A stretch of DNA of 64,000 nucleotides from Telmatactis stephensoni (lineage: Eukaryota; Cnidaria; Anthozoa; Actiniaria; Isophelliidae), in NCBI GenBank assembly GCA_029948255.1, contig JALIZF010001691.1, positions 186,001 to 250,000 on the forward strand, read 5' to 3'. A model generated the notes under the pieces. It did not search any database and was not told where the DNA came from. It saw nothing but the letters and a program-made list of their open reading frames with translations. The first letter of the stretch is position 1; the number at the start of each line of letters is the position of its first letter. Below are positions 22,374 to 35,990 of this stretch, one piece after another. Both the position numbers and the translations under genes were made by a program.

Positions 22374-25300
22374 ATGGATCTCTCTACCTTCATAATATCG
22401 TATTTTCTACTAGTTTCATCCTATTCTAGCTGTAGTTCTGAACATGAATTTGCTGGGGGAAAAATTCACTCTTCACATGATGACCACATAGCATTTTTAG
22501 GAGAGGAAATGGCCAAAGAATTTGAACATTTGACTCCAGAAGAAGCTAAACGTAGATTAAGGTAGGACGTTTAAACACTTTAGTATAGCTTTATTGTTGG
22601 AAAACACTATGCGTTATGTTTGACATTTGACATCTTTCGTACGAGTTTTGTGGTATGTTAGATTTGAGTAGTACTTAATATTTTAAATAACTTTAACCAT
22701 TGATTATTTTAAAGAGTTAAATAATTATTCATTCAGTATATAACAACAAAAAATATCTACAATTAGAAACCGTCCAAAAAATGCTTTACCTAAATGATAT
22801 TTAGAACCTTTGTCCTTCGTCACAGTAAAAGAGTACAAAAAAGTAAGATTTTCAAGAGAATAACGGTTTTGCTACAAAAATACACACAAACTTATTATAT
22901 GAACTGAAAACTACAAAACTGCTCTCTTTGCAAAAGTATTTTTTTCTTTTAATAAACAATTAACCTTTTGCAGTTTAAGAAGACACAATTGCATCAGCTG
23001 TTTTTTGTGAAATTCTTCTTTCCGTACGTAAAGGATAACTTGAAATCAGCTATACAAATTTAAGGCAAAACAAGCTTTTTGCGACTTATCAAAAATTCAT
23101 TCTCTTAAAGACCTGAAGTATTTCACTTCCCTAGTAAAACACTAGCATCTACAAGTCTTAACAATTTCGGACAATTAACAATAAAAGCTTTTTCTTATTT
23201 TCTAAGGATATTAAAGATTGTTTAAACAAACAAGCGATTCAAGCTGTGCTCATATCACGTGATTAATGGGGTCACCAACCACCTGCTTAGTTGGTCACCA
23301 TGGTAACGATACAAACTGTGCAGGTGGTTACCATGGCGACAAAAGGTTTTGCTCTTTTTTAAACACGTTATTAGTTTCCTTTTCCTGTCAAAGCAGCTTA
23401 TTTTTATCAATAAATTCTAAAAAGACAAGAAAAACTACATTTACACATAGTATATTTATAAGAGCTTAATGATCTATATTTAGATCTTCGGGAATGAAAA
23501 CTCGAAAAATGCGAACGTTTGATTAAGCAGGAATGCAAAAACGTTTACTATTACTACTCAGAGAGTTGTCGGCTTGATTCCGTGGTTGTCAAAAATGTAA
23601 TAAAATAGGAGGCTCAGTAATTGCTGAAATTTTCAATCAAAGAAGAGATTTTGCCCGTGAAAAAAGTATGCTAATACCATGATCTGGAAATTGTAAGATG
23701 TAATTTAAGTGGGGGAGGGGGGGGCGCTAATTCGAGGATTTACGGAGCTGAATTTTTACTTTAAATTTTTCACTACTAGCTATAAATAAAATTTGTGATA
23801 ATTACTTGGTGTTGATTAATTCATGTAAATGAATTAATTAATGTTATAATAATTATGATAATTTTAACAGTAAATCCAGTACATTCTAAATGACGTTGAT
23901 CGGATCACGTGATTATAGGTTGCTAGTTCCCAGGATCGATATCAACAAGGACGGTTTTGTCGAGGAAGCCGAGTTAGAGATCTGGGTCCGACATAAAATG
24001 AAGAAGTGGGAAGTTGAAGAGGATGTGGACGCGATCTATAGGGACCTGGACACTAATAATGACGACGAGGTCACGTGGAAAGAGTTTATGATTAGGACCT
24101 TTGGATTCCCTGAAGAACGTACGTTTACTCACTTGTTATAATCGTAGCTCTGCTGTAGTCGTAAATTGAAATTCAGGAACCCGTTTTCTTGATATACTCG
24201 GGAACACAAGAGTATTATTCTGTCGTTTGTTTCTCGGCAAAAACTACCCCTGTTGTCTGGTAGAACTTTGCTACGGAGTTTTCTGTTGCTTCTGATTGGT
24301 CAACCTGATCACGTCGGATCATGATCAGTTCGACCAATCAGCATCAGCATATAAAGAAAAATCACAACAACAGTAAAATGACGTCATAATAACTTCGGAA
24401 GACAACGTTGCCAGGCGTATGTAATCTGTCAGCGAGGAATCAAACTTGTAAGCGATAGAATGATATCTCTGGGTTTCCTAGGATGTTTTCTCGGAAGGAC
24501 TTATCCGATCACTATTCCTTTGACATGACGCTAAGAGTTCTGTGTTTGAGCGCCGTCATTTCAATATTTTTTTATTTTTAATTTCCAAGTGAAACTATTT
24601 GTATGCTATGCAGATAAATTAGAAAAAAAATATATTTTCTCTCAGTTTTCACTTTTTCACGCTGAAATAGAAGTTTTGTTAGAAAAAAGAAAAACTTAGT
24701 TTTAGTGTGAACAATGAGATTTGATTGCCGGTGGAGAAGCGGTTCTTATCCGCGCGCGCATAAAAATCAATGTTAGAGAGCCTTGCGCGCGTGGTCTCTT
24801 GGTCTAACCTTAACAAAAACGATGGAAAATTGATCCACACGTAGCTACGTGGGATAGTAAACTTAAATTCTTGAGTCTAATTACCCGCATCGAGAGGCGG
24901 CACATGGTTTATTCATGTTTGCGTGGATATTGTGGCTTATTAACTACTTTTCCAGATGTCATTGCGGTCTTACAATTAATTGTTTTAATCCAAAAACGCG
25001 TCAATTAGATGAAAAGTATGATTTCAATATCTACAAATATCAAATAAATAAACTACAAATTGGTGGAACTTAACGAAAAAATTAGAATTCTTTTGGCAAC
25101 ATTTCAAGCGCTTTATGGGTAAAATGTCACTTGGTATTTTTAGCAAAGTGACGCATAAATGGCCGAGACAGAGAGTATTTGTAATGAATCACTTTTTCAG
25201 ATTTGAATAAAAAGTGGGAAAGAAAAAATCTTGAACCGTATGTAATGGACGACAAAAGAAAATGGAAGTACGCTGACCAAGATAAGAATGGCAGGCTCAC

Positions 25301-26939
25301 AAGACAGGAGTATGAGTACTTTCACCATCCTAAAGAACACGAAGTCATGATCACCTATGTTGCTATGGTAATAAGCATTGTCACCATTGTCATGGTAACC
25401 TTTGTGACCATGGAAACGGTAGCCATAGTAAGCTTGTGACCGTTGTAGTACTGACATATCTTACTTTTCCTTATATAGCAATGGGTACATCTGCATGACC
25501 ATGGCAATTGTAACCATGGTAAACCCGTGTTACCATGACAACATGTGAAGATCTTTTTGACCGTTGATGCTACGGCAACGAACATTACATGACGTAACCT
25601 ACACTGTCATTGTCTGTTTCCATGGAAACGTATAAAGCAGTGCATCTATATTTTGTAATGCATTTTACTGTTAATAAAATATAATTCTTTTATATAACAG
25701 AAAGTTATGTTTGAAGCTGATAAAGACAAAGATGGCTACTTGTCTATGGACGAGTATCTTGGTATGTGTAGTGACAATTAATGTGCTGTAATAGTTCAGG
25801 AGGTGTTTACTGTAGTCCTTGCTTCATATTTTCAGAGTGGTTAGATATGCCTGAGTTCCACGTGATGTACAAACAAGATTTTAACGAAAAACATGACCAA
25901 AACAAAGACGGAAAACTAGACCTGGTGAGCATGAAAAACTGCAGTCTCATACTACTAAAGCTGAGTAACTTTAAAGGACAGTTTAAATAACTCTCAAGTT
26001 CTTCAGTGTTGTTATTAGTGTTTTGAAGATGGAGGCCTCTCAGTCTTAATTAAGAGAATGCACACATATACCCACAAACCTCATTTACTCTTGTGATAGA
26101 CCGAGAAAACAACCTTCCTTTATCTCACACTCCTAGTCCCTCCATCTGATCATAAAAAAATCAGGTCAAATGCTGTTTACTTCTTTTGAGTAGAAGGAAG
26201 TGGAAGATTGGAGACGACCCAAAAACTACAACAAAGCACAAGAAGAAGCGCAGCACTTAATTGAACATGCTGACCTCAACAAGGTATGGGACGCACTCAT
26301 GGGAATCAAGAGAAGATGAGGTAAGAGAAGGAATCGCGCGTATTAGGTCTTTGGACAATCATATGCCCCGTTTGATGCTATTTTTAGAGTGAATCTGATT
26401 GGTCTAGAGCGCGTGAGCTTTCGCATTGCCTCAAGAAAAGGGTGTATAACGTTTGTCGATCAAAAAGAGTTTAAACTTGAGAAAAAGGGCAAATGGAATA
26501 CAAAAAATCCGAAAATGGTCTTGGTTAAGTCGAGGTCATGATGACTAGGTTCTGAAAATAGCATCAAATGGGGCACATGATGAGTCACAGGGATTCCTTC
26601 TCTTAACTCATTTTCTCTTGTGGGAATCCATTGTTCGAATGAATACGATGAGATGTTCCTTCAGTAACAATTGCAATCACTCCCTTTTTAATCTTATCGT
26701 CTTTGCCTGTGTGGTCTTTGGTTTCCACTCTCCTCTCCCTTCGGAGCCAGCGGCACGTAAGCGCTAAGTAGTGTGGTACAGCAAACAATCAGTTTGGCCC
26801 ACAGCTTAAAACCAACCAGTAATGCCTTTCTCCGCTACAGGACGGGAAACTTGATGCTGACGAAATCGTTACAAGCAGTGAATTCTTTGCCGGAAGTTAC
26901 GTCACACAGTTTGGACAAACACTACACGATGAGTTCTAG
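22374..26939 (+). CDS. CALU-like: calumenin/reticulocalbin-type EF-hand protein of the secretory pathway
   Basis: Seven exons, 297 residues: 22374-22561, 23919-24118, 25201-25367, 25701-25761, 25836-25924, 26194-26283 and 26841-26939. All junctions use GT/AG and the phases close. After a signal peptide come 'FLGEEMAKEFEHLTPEEAK', the CREC-family lead-in, and six EF-hands with loops starting DINKDGF, DLDTNNDD, DQDKNGR, DKDKDGY, DQNKDGK and DLNKDGK. The protein ends FGQTLHDEF. HDEF is the ER-retrieval signal typical of calumenin, while reticulocalbin-1 uses HDEL. The length is close to the family's usual 315. Role in the family: low-affinity calcium binding and chaperone-like regulation in the ER and Golgi. 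The exon 2 acceptor TTATAG at 23918 was preferred over a downstream CCCAG because it restores the residues before the first EF-hand. A poly(A) signal is at 27083. Confidence 0.9.
23270..23345. repeat. CCATGGTAACC-type palindromic motifs, intron 1
   Basis: GGTCACCATGGTAAC and GGTTACCATGGCGAC lie 50 bases apart. They resemble RFX X-box half-site pairs; activity is not shown. Confidence 0.4.
25375..25625. repeat. degenerate array of CCATGGTAAC/CCATGGAAAC motifs, intron 3
   Basis: About eight imperfect copies of a palindromic 'GTNACCATGGNAAC' word occur, for example near 25390, 25407, 25497, 25512, 25528 and 25619, starting right after the exon 3 donor. Confidence 0.6.
26301..26629. mobile_element. 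MITE-like inverted repeat, about 330 bp, in calumenin intron 6
   Basis: The left end 'GGGAATCAAGAGAAGATGAG' answers 'CTCATTTTCTCTTGTGGGAATCC' at the right. The inner pair 'ATGCCCCGTTTGATGCTATT' answers 'AATAGCATCAAATGGGGCA'. It starts only about 17 bases after the exon 6 donor. Confidence 0.8.
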
Positions 26940-27082
26940 AGGTGATGCATTCTTTCATCAGCACAAAAAGTATGCACTACGCATGCTCGTGGTATCATTG
27001 GGAGGCGAACGCGCATATCGTTGCGAAGAATTCCATTAAAATTATTTTTTTCAAAGTTTCTTCGTATTGTTAAGTTATGAAA

Positions 27083-27088
27083 AATAAA
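27083..27088 (+). terminator. poly(A) signal of the calumenin gene
   Basis: AATAAA, 145 bases after the stop codon. Confidence 0.6.
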
Positions 27089-27290
27089 ATTGTTTTTGAC
27101 GGATAGTGCAGAATTAATAAGCTACGCATGCGTAGTCGTTTTGCAAGCATTTTAAGTAAAAAGACTGGGGCACAGTGCAATGAAGTAACAATTTTAATTC
27201 TCACTACTTGGTTTATTCGGTGAAATATACAATATTGAATGTGCTAAGTCCGATCAACGGACATAGGTACTTTGTTGATGATAGACAAAT

Positions 27291-27292
<2 letters not shown>

Positions 27293-27334
<42 letters not shown>

Positions 27335-27335
27335 T
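27293..27335. repeat. (GACA)n microsatellite
   Basis: A CAGA/GACA array of about 40 bases; a (AC)n run follows at 27508-27531. Confidence 0.9.
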
Positions 27336-27904
27336 ACATAGAAAAGCAAGAAACCTGACCCGTCCTGTTGCGCCATTGAAGGGGAAAAGCTATTCGACCA
27401 GACAACTGTTAGAAGCCTTCCAAAACCGTGCTGACTCACTTTAGAAACGAATGGAAGAAAATTGAAATAATGCTTGTCCGTCGAAGTGGGCGAGTTTCGA
27501 TTATGCAGACAAACACACACACACACACACATCGTTGTTTAGACTAAAGTGCAGAGTTTGTTTCAACGTGTCTAATTTAAACCCTGAGCGAGCGCTCTCA
27601 ACATAACATTGTTGGCATAGTAACCAGCACTGTTGTATTACACTTTGTTGACAACAATCGGTATTACAAATGATCGAAGTGATCGAATACGTTTGCAAAA
27701 ACATACAGGAATATTATTTTACCATTTTATGTAAAGAAGACAAATATTGGACGTTGTTGGCTCAAAGTAATGTTCGTATCCAACATGTTGCAACATGTTT
27801 TGTTAAGAGCGCTAGCATGTCAAACAAACGCTCCATTAGTATGAATAACACTAAAAATATAGACAGACGTTTACAGGCACAAAGAGATTAACCACTCATA
27901 GACA

Positions 27905-27934
27905 GGTAGGCAGACAGACGGACACAGACAAACG

Positions 27935-27970
<36 letters not shown>

Positions 27971-28018
27971 CAGACGAACGGACAAATAGACAGAAAGACA
28001 GACCGGACAGATAGACAA
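27905..28018. repeat. (GACA)n microsatellite, interrupted
   Basis: GACA repeats with GACGGACA and GACCGGACA variants. Confidence 0.9.
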
Positions 28019-28019
28019 A

Positions 28020-29652
28020 CAATTGTTATTTTTGTTACATTTCTATTTTATATGAAAATATTTTACATGTGCTAGACTAATAGTATTTACAATGAATAAA
28101 GACAGTATTTCCACTGCTGTCAATCACTTATCGCATTAATATCGCATTGTATATTGGATTATAAACATATTAATAATTGGTCAAGACCGATTTCCACGAT
28201 AACCTTGTCACGCCCCCATAAATCTTGACAAGTGGACCGATTATTTTGGGTGTGGCACCCCTATCAGGCATATTCTGTTCACACGATGATAATAACGGGT
28301 GCCATGCCAAAAATGATAGTCCCTCGTGCCCAGAATTAGGGGTTACCGTGCATAAAGGGTTGTCATGTAAATCGTGTATTATTAGCAATTCGTTGGAACA
28401 ATATCAAACTTTACGTTACCTAGTATAATCAAGTCTAGGCCTTTTCCTACAAACTGTAGGCCTAGTAAAGAGTCTAGTAAAAGTCATTTGAACATCAATC
28501 AATCACACTGTGTAAGAAGTAAATTATTCCCACTTACTGTGACGTCACAAAGTCAAATCATCACTAATTCTGATGTCATATACCAACTTCGTAGAAACAT
28601 ATAATTAGTTTGACAGTGAAAAACAATTCAAACACAATGTCGACTTCAAAATATTTACATGCAATTGTTTGTTGCTGGTGACCAGAAATAGAATCACCAA
28701 AAAGCCCTCTCACTAAGGCTTCTGTAAATTTGTAAGCCGAAAATTTGGCAAAGGATTGTGTTTGACTGACCCTCGACAATGGTATGTGTCGTTGTTTTCA
28801 CTGTCGTTACATCTGTATTTAATAAGCCTTTGACTATTGCATATAGTTTAATTCTCTATCTACCTTTAAGCTATCTGATTGGTGCATTTGCATCACGTGA
28901 TCCTTCGATGGAACGATTTGCTGCCTTTCAAAATGACAGACATTGTTCCTTTGTTTCTGCGCATGCGTTGTACTAAATCACGTGGTCTATACAAATCATT
29001 AATTTCTACATAAAATATACAAGACTATATTACATGCATCACCTTTGGTGTGCACTTTATATTAGATATACCATATGTACAGTTGTCTAATTCGAAACTA
29101 TATAATTTATCACGATATAACGCTATTTACGTCACATTTATGACGTCATAATACGTCATTGGGCGTCACGTTGGTAACGCCAGAGTCACGTGGACACTCA
29201 TGAAGATTGTCCGTTTCATTCCAATATTACAGGATATTTCCATTGTTGTCATTCCAATATTACAGGATATTTCCATTGTTGTCTAGGGCAGTTTATACCC
29301 TCAGTATAAAGTTAATAAGGCTTGCTTATCTCGAAGTTGATTGCCAGTTTTTACGTCACGTGGCAGCTTGTTTGGTTGTTGTGGTATTTGTGACGTCATC
29401 GGTTGCTATGGTACCATCCTGTGTTTCTATTTGGTGTAGTGCCAGTCACAATGACACAGAACTGTGATATGATAGCGAGCTGAAAATGCAACAAGAAGTG
29501 CACATGAAATATGACTATTAACAGAACACATAAAAAGCATTTTAGACAGTATTTCCGGTCCGTATCATCTGAAAAATATACGCAATGAAAAGGAAGAAAA
29601 AGTACAATTAACTTTCCGAACTCCCTCTAATCCAGACCCAGGCCTCTTTTTA
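28020..29652. other. intergenic, no gene seen
   Basis: Short fortuitous frames only. A 33-bp direct repeat ('CATTCCAATATTACAGGATA' plus 13) occurs twice at 29218-29283. TGACGTCA and GACGTCA words occur at 28540, 29142 and 29391. Confidence 0.5.
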
Positions 29653-30047
29653 CCCCGCTCCACTTCGGTAAAACAGAGTCCAGAAGAACTTGCATGCGCA
29701 TGTGTTACATGAACCAATCAGACACCGTAAAGTTTTGGTGTGACCTGGTTACAAGGCTATCGTTCAACATGGTGCTGTTTACGAAGGGTTAGACGAAAGG
29801 TTATCTGAATTAAATCAGCTATATGGGACTCACTTTGAAAACGAATTCATCGAAGCAGTTAAGTATGCCTTCACTTGTATGAAGCACACGTTTTTACCCA
29901 AATTGGAACAAATTCAAGCTCTGTATGACTTGTCGAAAGGCCTTGTAACCAGGTCACACCAAAACTTTACGGTGTATGATTGGTTCATGTAACGCATGTG
30001 CATGGAAGTTCTTCTGGACTCTATTTTACCGAAACGGAGCGGGGTAC
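29653..30047. mobile_element. inverted-repeat element with an open frame between its arms
   Basis: The left arm 29653-29758 and right arm 29939-30047 are inverted copies: 'AGTCCAGAAGAACTTGCATG' answers 'CATGGAAGTTCTTCTGGACT', and 'GGTGTGACCTGGTTACAAGG' answers 'CCTTGTAACCAGGTCACACC'. The 180-base centre has an open plus-strand frame of about 80 codons ending at 29992, containing 'LSELNQLYGTHFENEFIEAV' and 'MKHTFLPKLEQIQALYDLSK'. It lacks an upstream ATG, so it may be a captured exon fragment. I do not recognise the protein. Confidence 0.75.
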
Positions 30048-30283
30048 TTTTGCACGGGTTATAAATGCGATCACTCTACTTAACCCGTGAAAGGTACTAA
30101 ATTGTGCAAAAAAGCTCTAATTAAACCATAGAAAACAAAGAATTTTGTACGATTTAGTGCTATTTAGATTCAGACTTTTTCACGAATTTAAGAGCAATCA
30201 GTCTAATGCTTGTGCTCTTCACTACTTCTTGTTATTTTTCTATTAAAGATAGTAAGTGTACGAAGTCATTTACCTTGGTATAA

Positions 30284-33200
30284 TCACTCCACTTCAGTTA
30301 GTGTTGGGACTGTAGGTCTCATTGACCTTCGTTTTTGCATAGCATAACTAGTCGTGGTACTAGTAATGCTATTACGACCCATATGAGCACTGCCGTTGCT
30401 AGGCGGCGAGGTTTGACCAAACAAATGACTCTCTCTTCTGACTGGTCGACGCGGTCTTGATTGATTGACCTCATCAGTGACTACGACACTGCAACTACGG
30501 TTTTCCTGGCAACCGCTGTCCGCACTGCCTTTGGACTCACCACTCATACCATTCTCCAGTAAAGCCGGAGCCTTGAGCGCATTTGCGGCACCAACCAAAA
30601 CGCGCCTGCGTTTTTTGGGCAGCTTTAACCTCGCTTGCGCATGCGAATAATACAAAGAGAAATTATTCACGATGACAGGTACCGGAAGTGCAATGGTTAG
30701 CACTCCACATACAGCACAAAGTCCACCAATGAACTGTCCTTCCGGTGTTTTAGGCGCCATGTCGCCATATCCTACAGTTGTCATAGTTACCACCGCCCAC
30801 CAAAAGGACGAGGGAATGTCCACAAATTTGGTCTTAGGGACCGATTTTTCGCAGTGATAAATTAAACTAGCGAATAATACAACTCCCATTATGAGAATAA
30901 AGATGAGGAGAAGGAGTTCACGGAAACTTGCCTTTAGGGTGTGGCCAAGAATTTGAAGCCCCGAGGAATGTCGGGATAGTTTGAAAATCCTGAAAATCCT
31001 GATTAACCTAATGACCATTAAGACGTCAAGATCGTTGTCTTTGTTGCGAAAGTGAATGCTTATATAAAATGGTACAATTGCCAGAAAGTCAATCCAATTC
31101 ATGGCTTTTTTAAAGAAGTCACATTTTTGCGGACAAAAGATGAATCGAACCAAGAGTTCTAACGTGAACCAAGCCACACAAATTCCTTCTAAAATAAATA
31201 ACACGTTTTCAAGTTCTGGACGACGAAACTGTTCCATGGACTCCAAGCAAAACGTTACAATCGATACGATGATTAATGTTAGTGACGTGTAGGCGATGAC
31301 CTAGGAGAGAAAAAAATTGCAAGATAAGTATGATAATGATGATAATTATAATAATGATTCCTTGGCTGACTATGATGAAATAGTGACGTGGTGACTGATG
31401 GTGATATTGTAATCAGTAATGATGACGATGATACATTAATTAATAAATCATTTTCTCAAGACCGCGCATTTACTTTATGCCTCGCTTTGAACTAGCCCAA
31501 CTTTCAAACTTCGATAGGCTGCAAATCCAGAATAAAACACCATTTTTCATAGCAAACGATAAAAATCGCTATTTCAATTGTTCTATAGTTATATAAACTT
31601 TTAAAACTGAGACTTAGAGTTTTTGGCCCGTGCACGTCTAAAATCAAATTCTTATGATCTCTTGGTATTCGGCACTAATCGTAATTTTTACCCCAAATCG
31701 AGTCACGCTATTGTTATGTGGTCTTCATGTGGATTAATTTACAATCTCACATTTCCTTTAAGGTGAGTCTGCAGCCTTTTACCCGAGTTTTTTTAAAACA
31801 GTTGAAACAACAACATTGATGACTGTAGATACAGTAGTTATGGTAGTGAAATCAACTTCTACATTTTACATAACCGACCACGTAGCAATTGGTTCAAGTC
31901 GAGACTGTGGTTTTCAACTCCATGTAATTACTATATCAATATAAATAAATAGAAATTTAAAATAAACGAATATACATTTTTTTTTAAATTCCAGCCTTGC
32001 CTTGTTTTTATTGTTGCGCGGTTAAATTCCAGCCTTGTATTGTTGCGCATTCATTCTAGCGGATTGGGGAAAGTTCTACTGATATGATGATTACATATCG
32101 AATATCAAATATATCAAATATTATACTTTGCGGTAACAATGTTCTAGAACTCAACTGTGACGTGATGGTGATGTAATGAAAGCAGATGAAGGCAAACTAA
32201 AGGTAGCTTTTTGATCTAACATTGCCATAATCAGATCATCATCACCACCACCATCATCATCATCATCATCATCATCAACGACAACAATTTTGACACTGTA
32301 TCGCTACATTGTTCTCGAATGTGACAATCACGGCAACAATGCTGACAAAAATGATGATGACAACTGAACGACAGTGGTTTTGTAATGTAACAGGAGAAAC
32401 ATCATCATCATCATCATCATCATCAACGACAACAATTTTGACACTGTATCGCTACATTGTTCTCGAATGTGACAATCACGGCAACAATGCTGACAAAAAT
32501 GATGATGACAACTGAACGACAGTGGTTTTGTAATGTAACAGGAGAAACAACTTTTCTAGAGTATAAATATGAAACAATAAAGTTTACAATAGACAAAGAA
32601 AGCCGCCTTAGAGGGGGATCAATTTAAAAGCACTAATGATACTATTAACAGCCCCCCTATTGTGAGCCCGCAGTATGTGAGCCTTGAGGCCTGTGGATAT
32701 ACAACTGTTAGCTATCAGACTTTCTACACCTTAGAACAAATAAACAAACTAGTGACAAAGACTTTAGATCAATAGAGTAGAGATTTTGACCCAATAAGAG
32801 CGCGCCTAGCAAGGCGACTATAATACAACGAACTGCTATAGAAAGTTTCATTGCAGTCTCGACTAGGTATTCGTGAAATAGGAAAAAAAGAAAAAAAAGG
32901 CGACTGTACAACGAGATAAAGCAAGTGATATCGTTGTGATAAGATATATAGTTATCTTTTCTTATACTTTAACATTAATTTGTTATTTATACATTTTGTA
33001 GGAAGGCACGTATGTAATACAAAATTCAAAAATTGTTTTTTTATGTGGTTTTTATGTTTGCCAAGAAACCCACGCGAGGTATTGGGGTTGATTTTCAACG
33101 CTGTTTTTTTAATAAAATATTATGCAATTTGCCGATGTTCATTTTAAAACCTTTTTGTCTCTATTCGTCGTAAGATTATGATCTACAAATTACTATTGAT

Positions 33201-35023
33201 TTAGTTTATCGTAGACTAAAACATATTAATTAATGCTATGCATAAGACGACTGGCTGCTTCTTTACATGAATAAAATAACGTCTTTTAGGCATCTTATGA
33301 ATCAGACTAAATGCCAAAAATTCTCAAAATCAAGACCATTACAATCTAAATTAACGAAATAAAATAGTGGAACGAAAAACGAATTAATTTAGTCGTAATT
33401 TGTAGTTTAAAAACATATTTATTTATTGTGCCAAACAAACCTGCAGAGAGGAAGATTTTAGCATTCATCTTCTGTATACATAATTTATGACAAAGATATG
33501 AATAATGATATTTCTCACCTAAGAAACTGACAGAAATTGAAATCTATAATAAGGTTTTTTGCTTCTTAAAGAGGAAATAAAATGCTTTGAAAATTTTGTC
33601 TGAAGTTTGACAAAAATTGAGTCAAAAACTGGTCGTTTGTCAGAGGACGAAAGGTTTTTCTACAGTGAAGCGAAGCTGTTCGTGTTGTTTCTTATCATCT
33701 TTGCATAATGAACAGTTCCGATGCCATGTGTTTTTCTGGGATCAACATGTAGAAAAAAAGTAAAAAATAAATAAATTCTCACAAAACACGCTTTGTTTTA
33801 TTTCAAGCAAAGAAATCACTTTTTTTTCTGGCAGTTTTAATCGCAAAAAACAAAAGGTTATGCTTTATTTTGTAGTCGCAAAGACGCTTTTGATGTTGCT
33901 GTAAAAGGCAAATCATTGTAAACTCCAATGTGACTATCGAACTCCCATTTTGCGAGCACACATTAAATATTTAGGTTGGTTTTTCTGATGAGTTTTATCG
34001 CCCAAACGCAGGCCACAAACAATTCAACTAGAACTAAACGTGTTAAAGTCTAGATTTGCCACTATTTAATTTTAAATATTTCATAAAAATATGAAAAATA
34101 AAAACCCTAACGATAAAAACTCTAACTGTTTCAAGGTTGAATGCAGTGTTTCCTTGCTATATTATACTCTAGTTTATCATATCATCCAAAGAAATTGAAT
34201 AACTGGGAAATTTCCCGATTAAAACAACTGTAGATGTCTAACTGTTTAGAGCGTTTAGAACCAACACGGCACTTGAAACATAAAAAGCACACGTTCAATT
34301 TGCTAGATATTTCCATCTTACCTTAGCAAGCTTAGACGAATGAGGTTCCTCCATCAAAGTCCATATTCGAGGTTGATATTTCTCGAACCATGTTTTATCG
34401 GGAGCAGTTTCAGCAGAAAAGTTAAACCCATACCTGCCCAGATCAGGCTCTTCATCGTCATCGAATTCATTCTCAAATTCAACGCCTTCAAATGCAGCTA
34501 AAGTTGCTTGAGCGTCTCTATGCTGTCGGTAAGTTAGCCAACAACATGATTCAACCTGCTGGTCGTCAATTCCCCAAAATCCTAACTCCTCCTCAAACAA
34601 AGGTCCACAGACATCGAGTGGACAGTGAAGCTTTCCTGTTCGATAATAATTTATAACATTGGCGAATACTCCTGGATGACGATCAAAAAAATACTCCCCG
34701 CTTACAGGATCGTAGTCGGCTGAACCTGTGGCGGCCTCGGACAGCCACGCTAAACGAGTATCAGGAACGTTTTTCAAGGTGCTTCGGTACGTTTCGTGTA
34801 ACACACCGCCAACATTAATTGAAACGCGGTCTCTGTTTCTTGCTGGTAGATTGTCATTGTGAGGAGTAGATTGCTCGTTTTCATGATCGCTGACATTACC
34901 AGAATCATCTTGTGGAGACTTTCCTTCGTCGTCTTCATCTTCGCCTTCTTCTTCGCGTATCACAGCGTTTGGAGATGTCATTTTAGATTCGTTCATTTTC
35001 GAAGGTGGTTTTCGCTCATCCAT
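30284..35023 (-). CDS. KCNC-like: Shaw/Kv3-type voltage-gated potassium channel subunit
   Basis: Two exons joined in phase 0: 35023-34322 (residues 1-234, donor GTAAGA) and 31300-30284 (235-572, acceptor CTCCTAG). An acidic N-terminus precedes the T1 tetramerisation domain (about 68-173), with the zinc motif H-x5-C-x20-CC intact at H133, C139, C160 and C161; that motif marks non-Shaker Kv families. S1 begins at about 236. S4 carries R332, R335, R338, K341 and R344; the outermost arginine position seen in vertebrate Kv3 is Met here. The filter TVGYGD is at 409-414, and PVPVIVNNF in S6 at 440-448 is the Kv3/Shaw form. The 120-residue C-terminal tail is Ser/Arg-rich and not conserved. Role: tetrameric delayed-rectifier K+ channel of excitable cell membranes. 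The intron between T1 and S1 is 3 kb and holds repeats. Family call is very confident. Confidence 0.95.
32255..32548. repeat. tandem duplication, about 135 bp twice, with CAT microsatellite
   Basis: From 'CATCAACGACAACAATTTTG' through 'TTGTAATGTAACAGGAGAAAC' the sequence occurs twice (about 32265-32400 and 32401-32548), each copy led by a CAT run. It lies in the Kv intron. Confidence 0.9.
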
Positions 35024-35694
35024 GTTTGAAAAAAGCGTATTTTGCCGATGAGAATTGGCAGTCCAATCTTCACACTTTCGAATGGCTTTTTGAAAAGTCT
35101 TGCTGAAGTTAAGTTAAAAATTTGTGGTTGTGGCTATAATGCTGCCTTCCAAAACACACTAAACAAGAAGCTTTAAGGTTGCGAACAGGTGAAGCCGCTT
35201 AGATCAATAACTCCACGCTCCAAGTAAATCTTGTATTCCTTTTTCTTTGTCTGGAAAACATACGAAAATCCCACTTTTACTTATTAATGTATTATGATTT
35301 ACCTATAGTGCTTCGTACAGTTACGTTTTTTCTAGAAGATTTTGCCATTTTCGGGCGATAAAACTAGCGATTTTCGATTTACTGGCCAGAGACAATGTTA
35401 CCGATAGTTAGTTTGTCATCGATGGCCTGAGCGAGATTTGCATACGAAGATGGAACAAGCTCAATTCAGGACTTCATACAGAATACCCCTCATCACTATG
35501 CCCTGCCAATCATTCTATTGTATAATGATGTTCACGAGCATGCGCAATAGCTACCCAGCTGCTCTTTGAAGCAGGTGTTTGGAAGGACTGACTAAACGTC
35601 GCTTCCATAAGATTAAAATTCACCTACTATGTGAATACATTAAAGACATGACGTATAGAGACATGATTTACAGTTCCTTGTACTGACCTTTGAT

Positions 35695-35990
35695 TTGTTC
35701 AAATGACTAACGTAGAAACAAACCATTTCAACCGTCTCCAGACGAAAATGAAAATCACTGGTTGTCATTTCACAACGAGAAAAGGGCAACAACTTGCCGA
35801 CGGTCTTTTAAGGCTCGCTTATAAAATGAATTCATTTGTGTTTAAAGAAAAATGACTTACGTAGAAACAAATGATTTTCAACTCTCTGAAAACCACCATC
35901 AATGGTTGTCAACCAGATCACAGAGCAATGAGTGTAAAATTGTTTCGATAAAACGAATTCAGTTGTGTTTAAAAGAAAATTCGCTTACTT
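35695..35990. repeat. diverged tandem duplication, about 150 bp twice
   Basis: 'AATGACTAACGTAGAAACAAA' to 'AATTCATTTGTGTTTAAAGAA' is followed by a second diverged copy. It lies upstream of the Kv gene. No gene is seen between 35024 and 37229. Confidence 0.65.
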
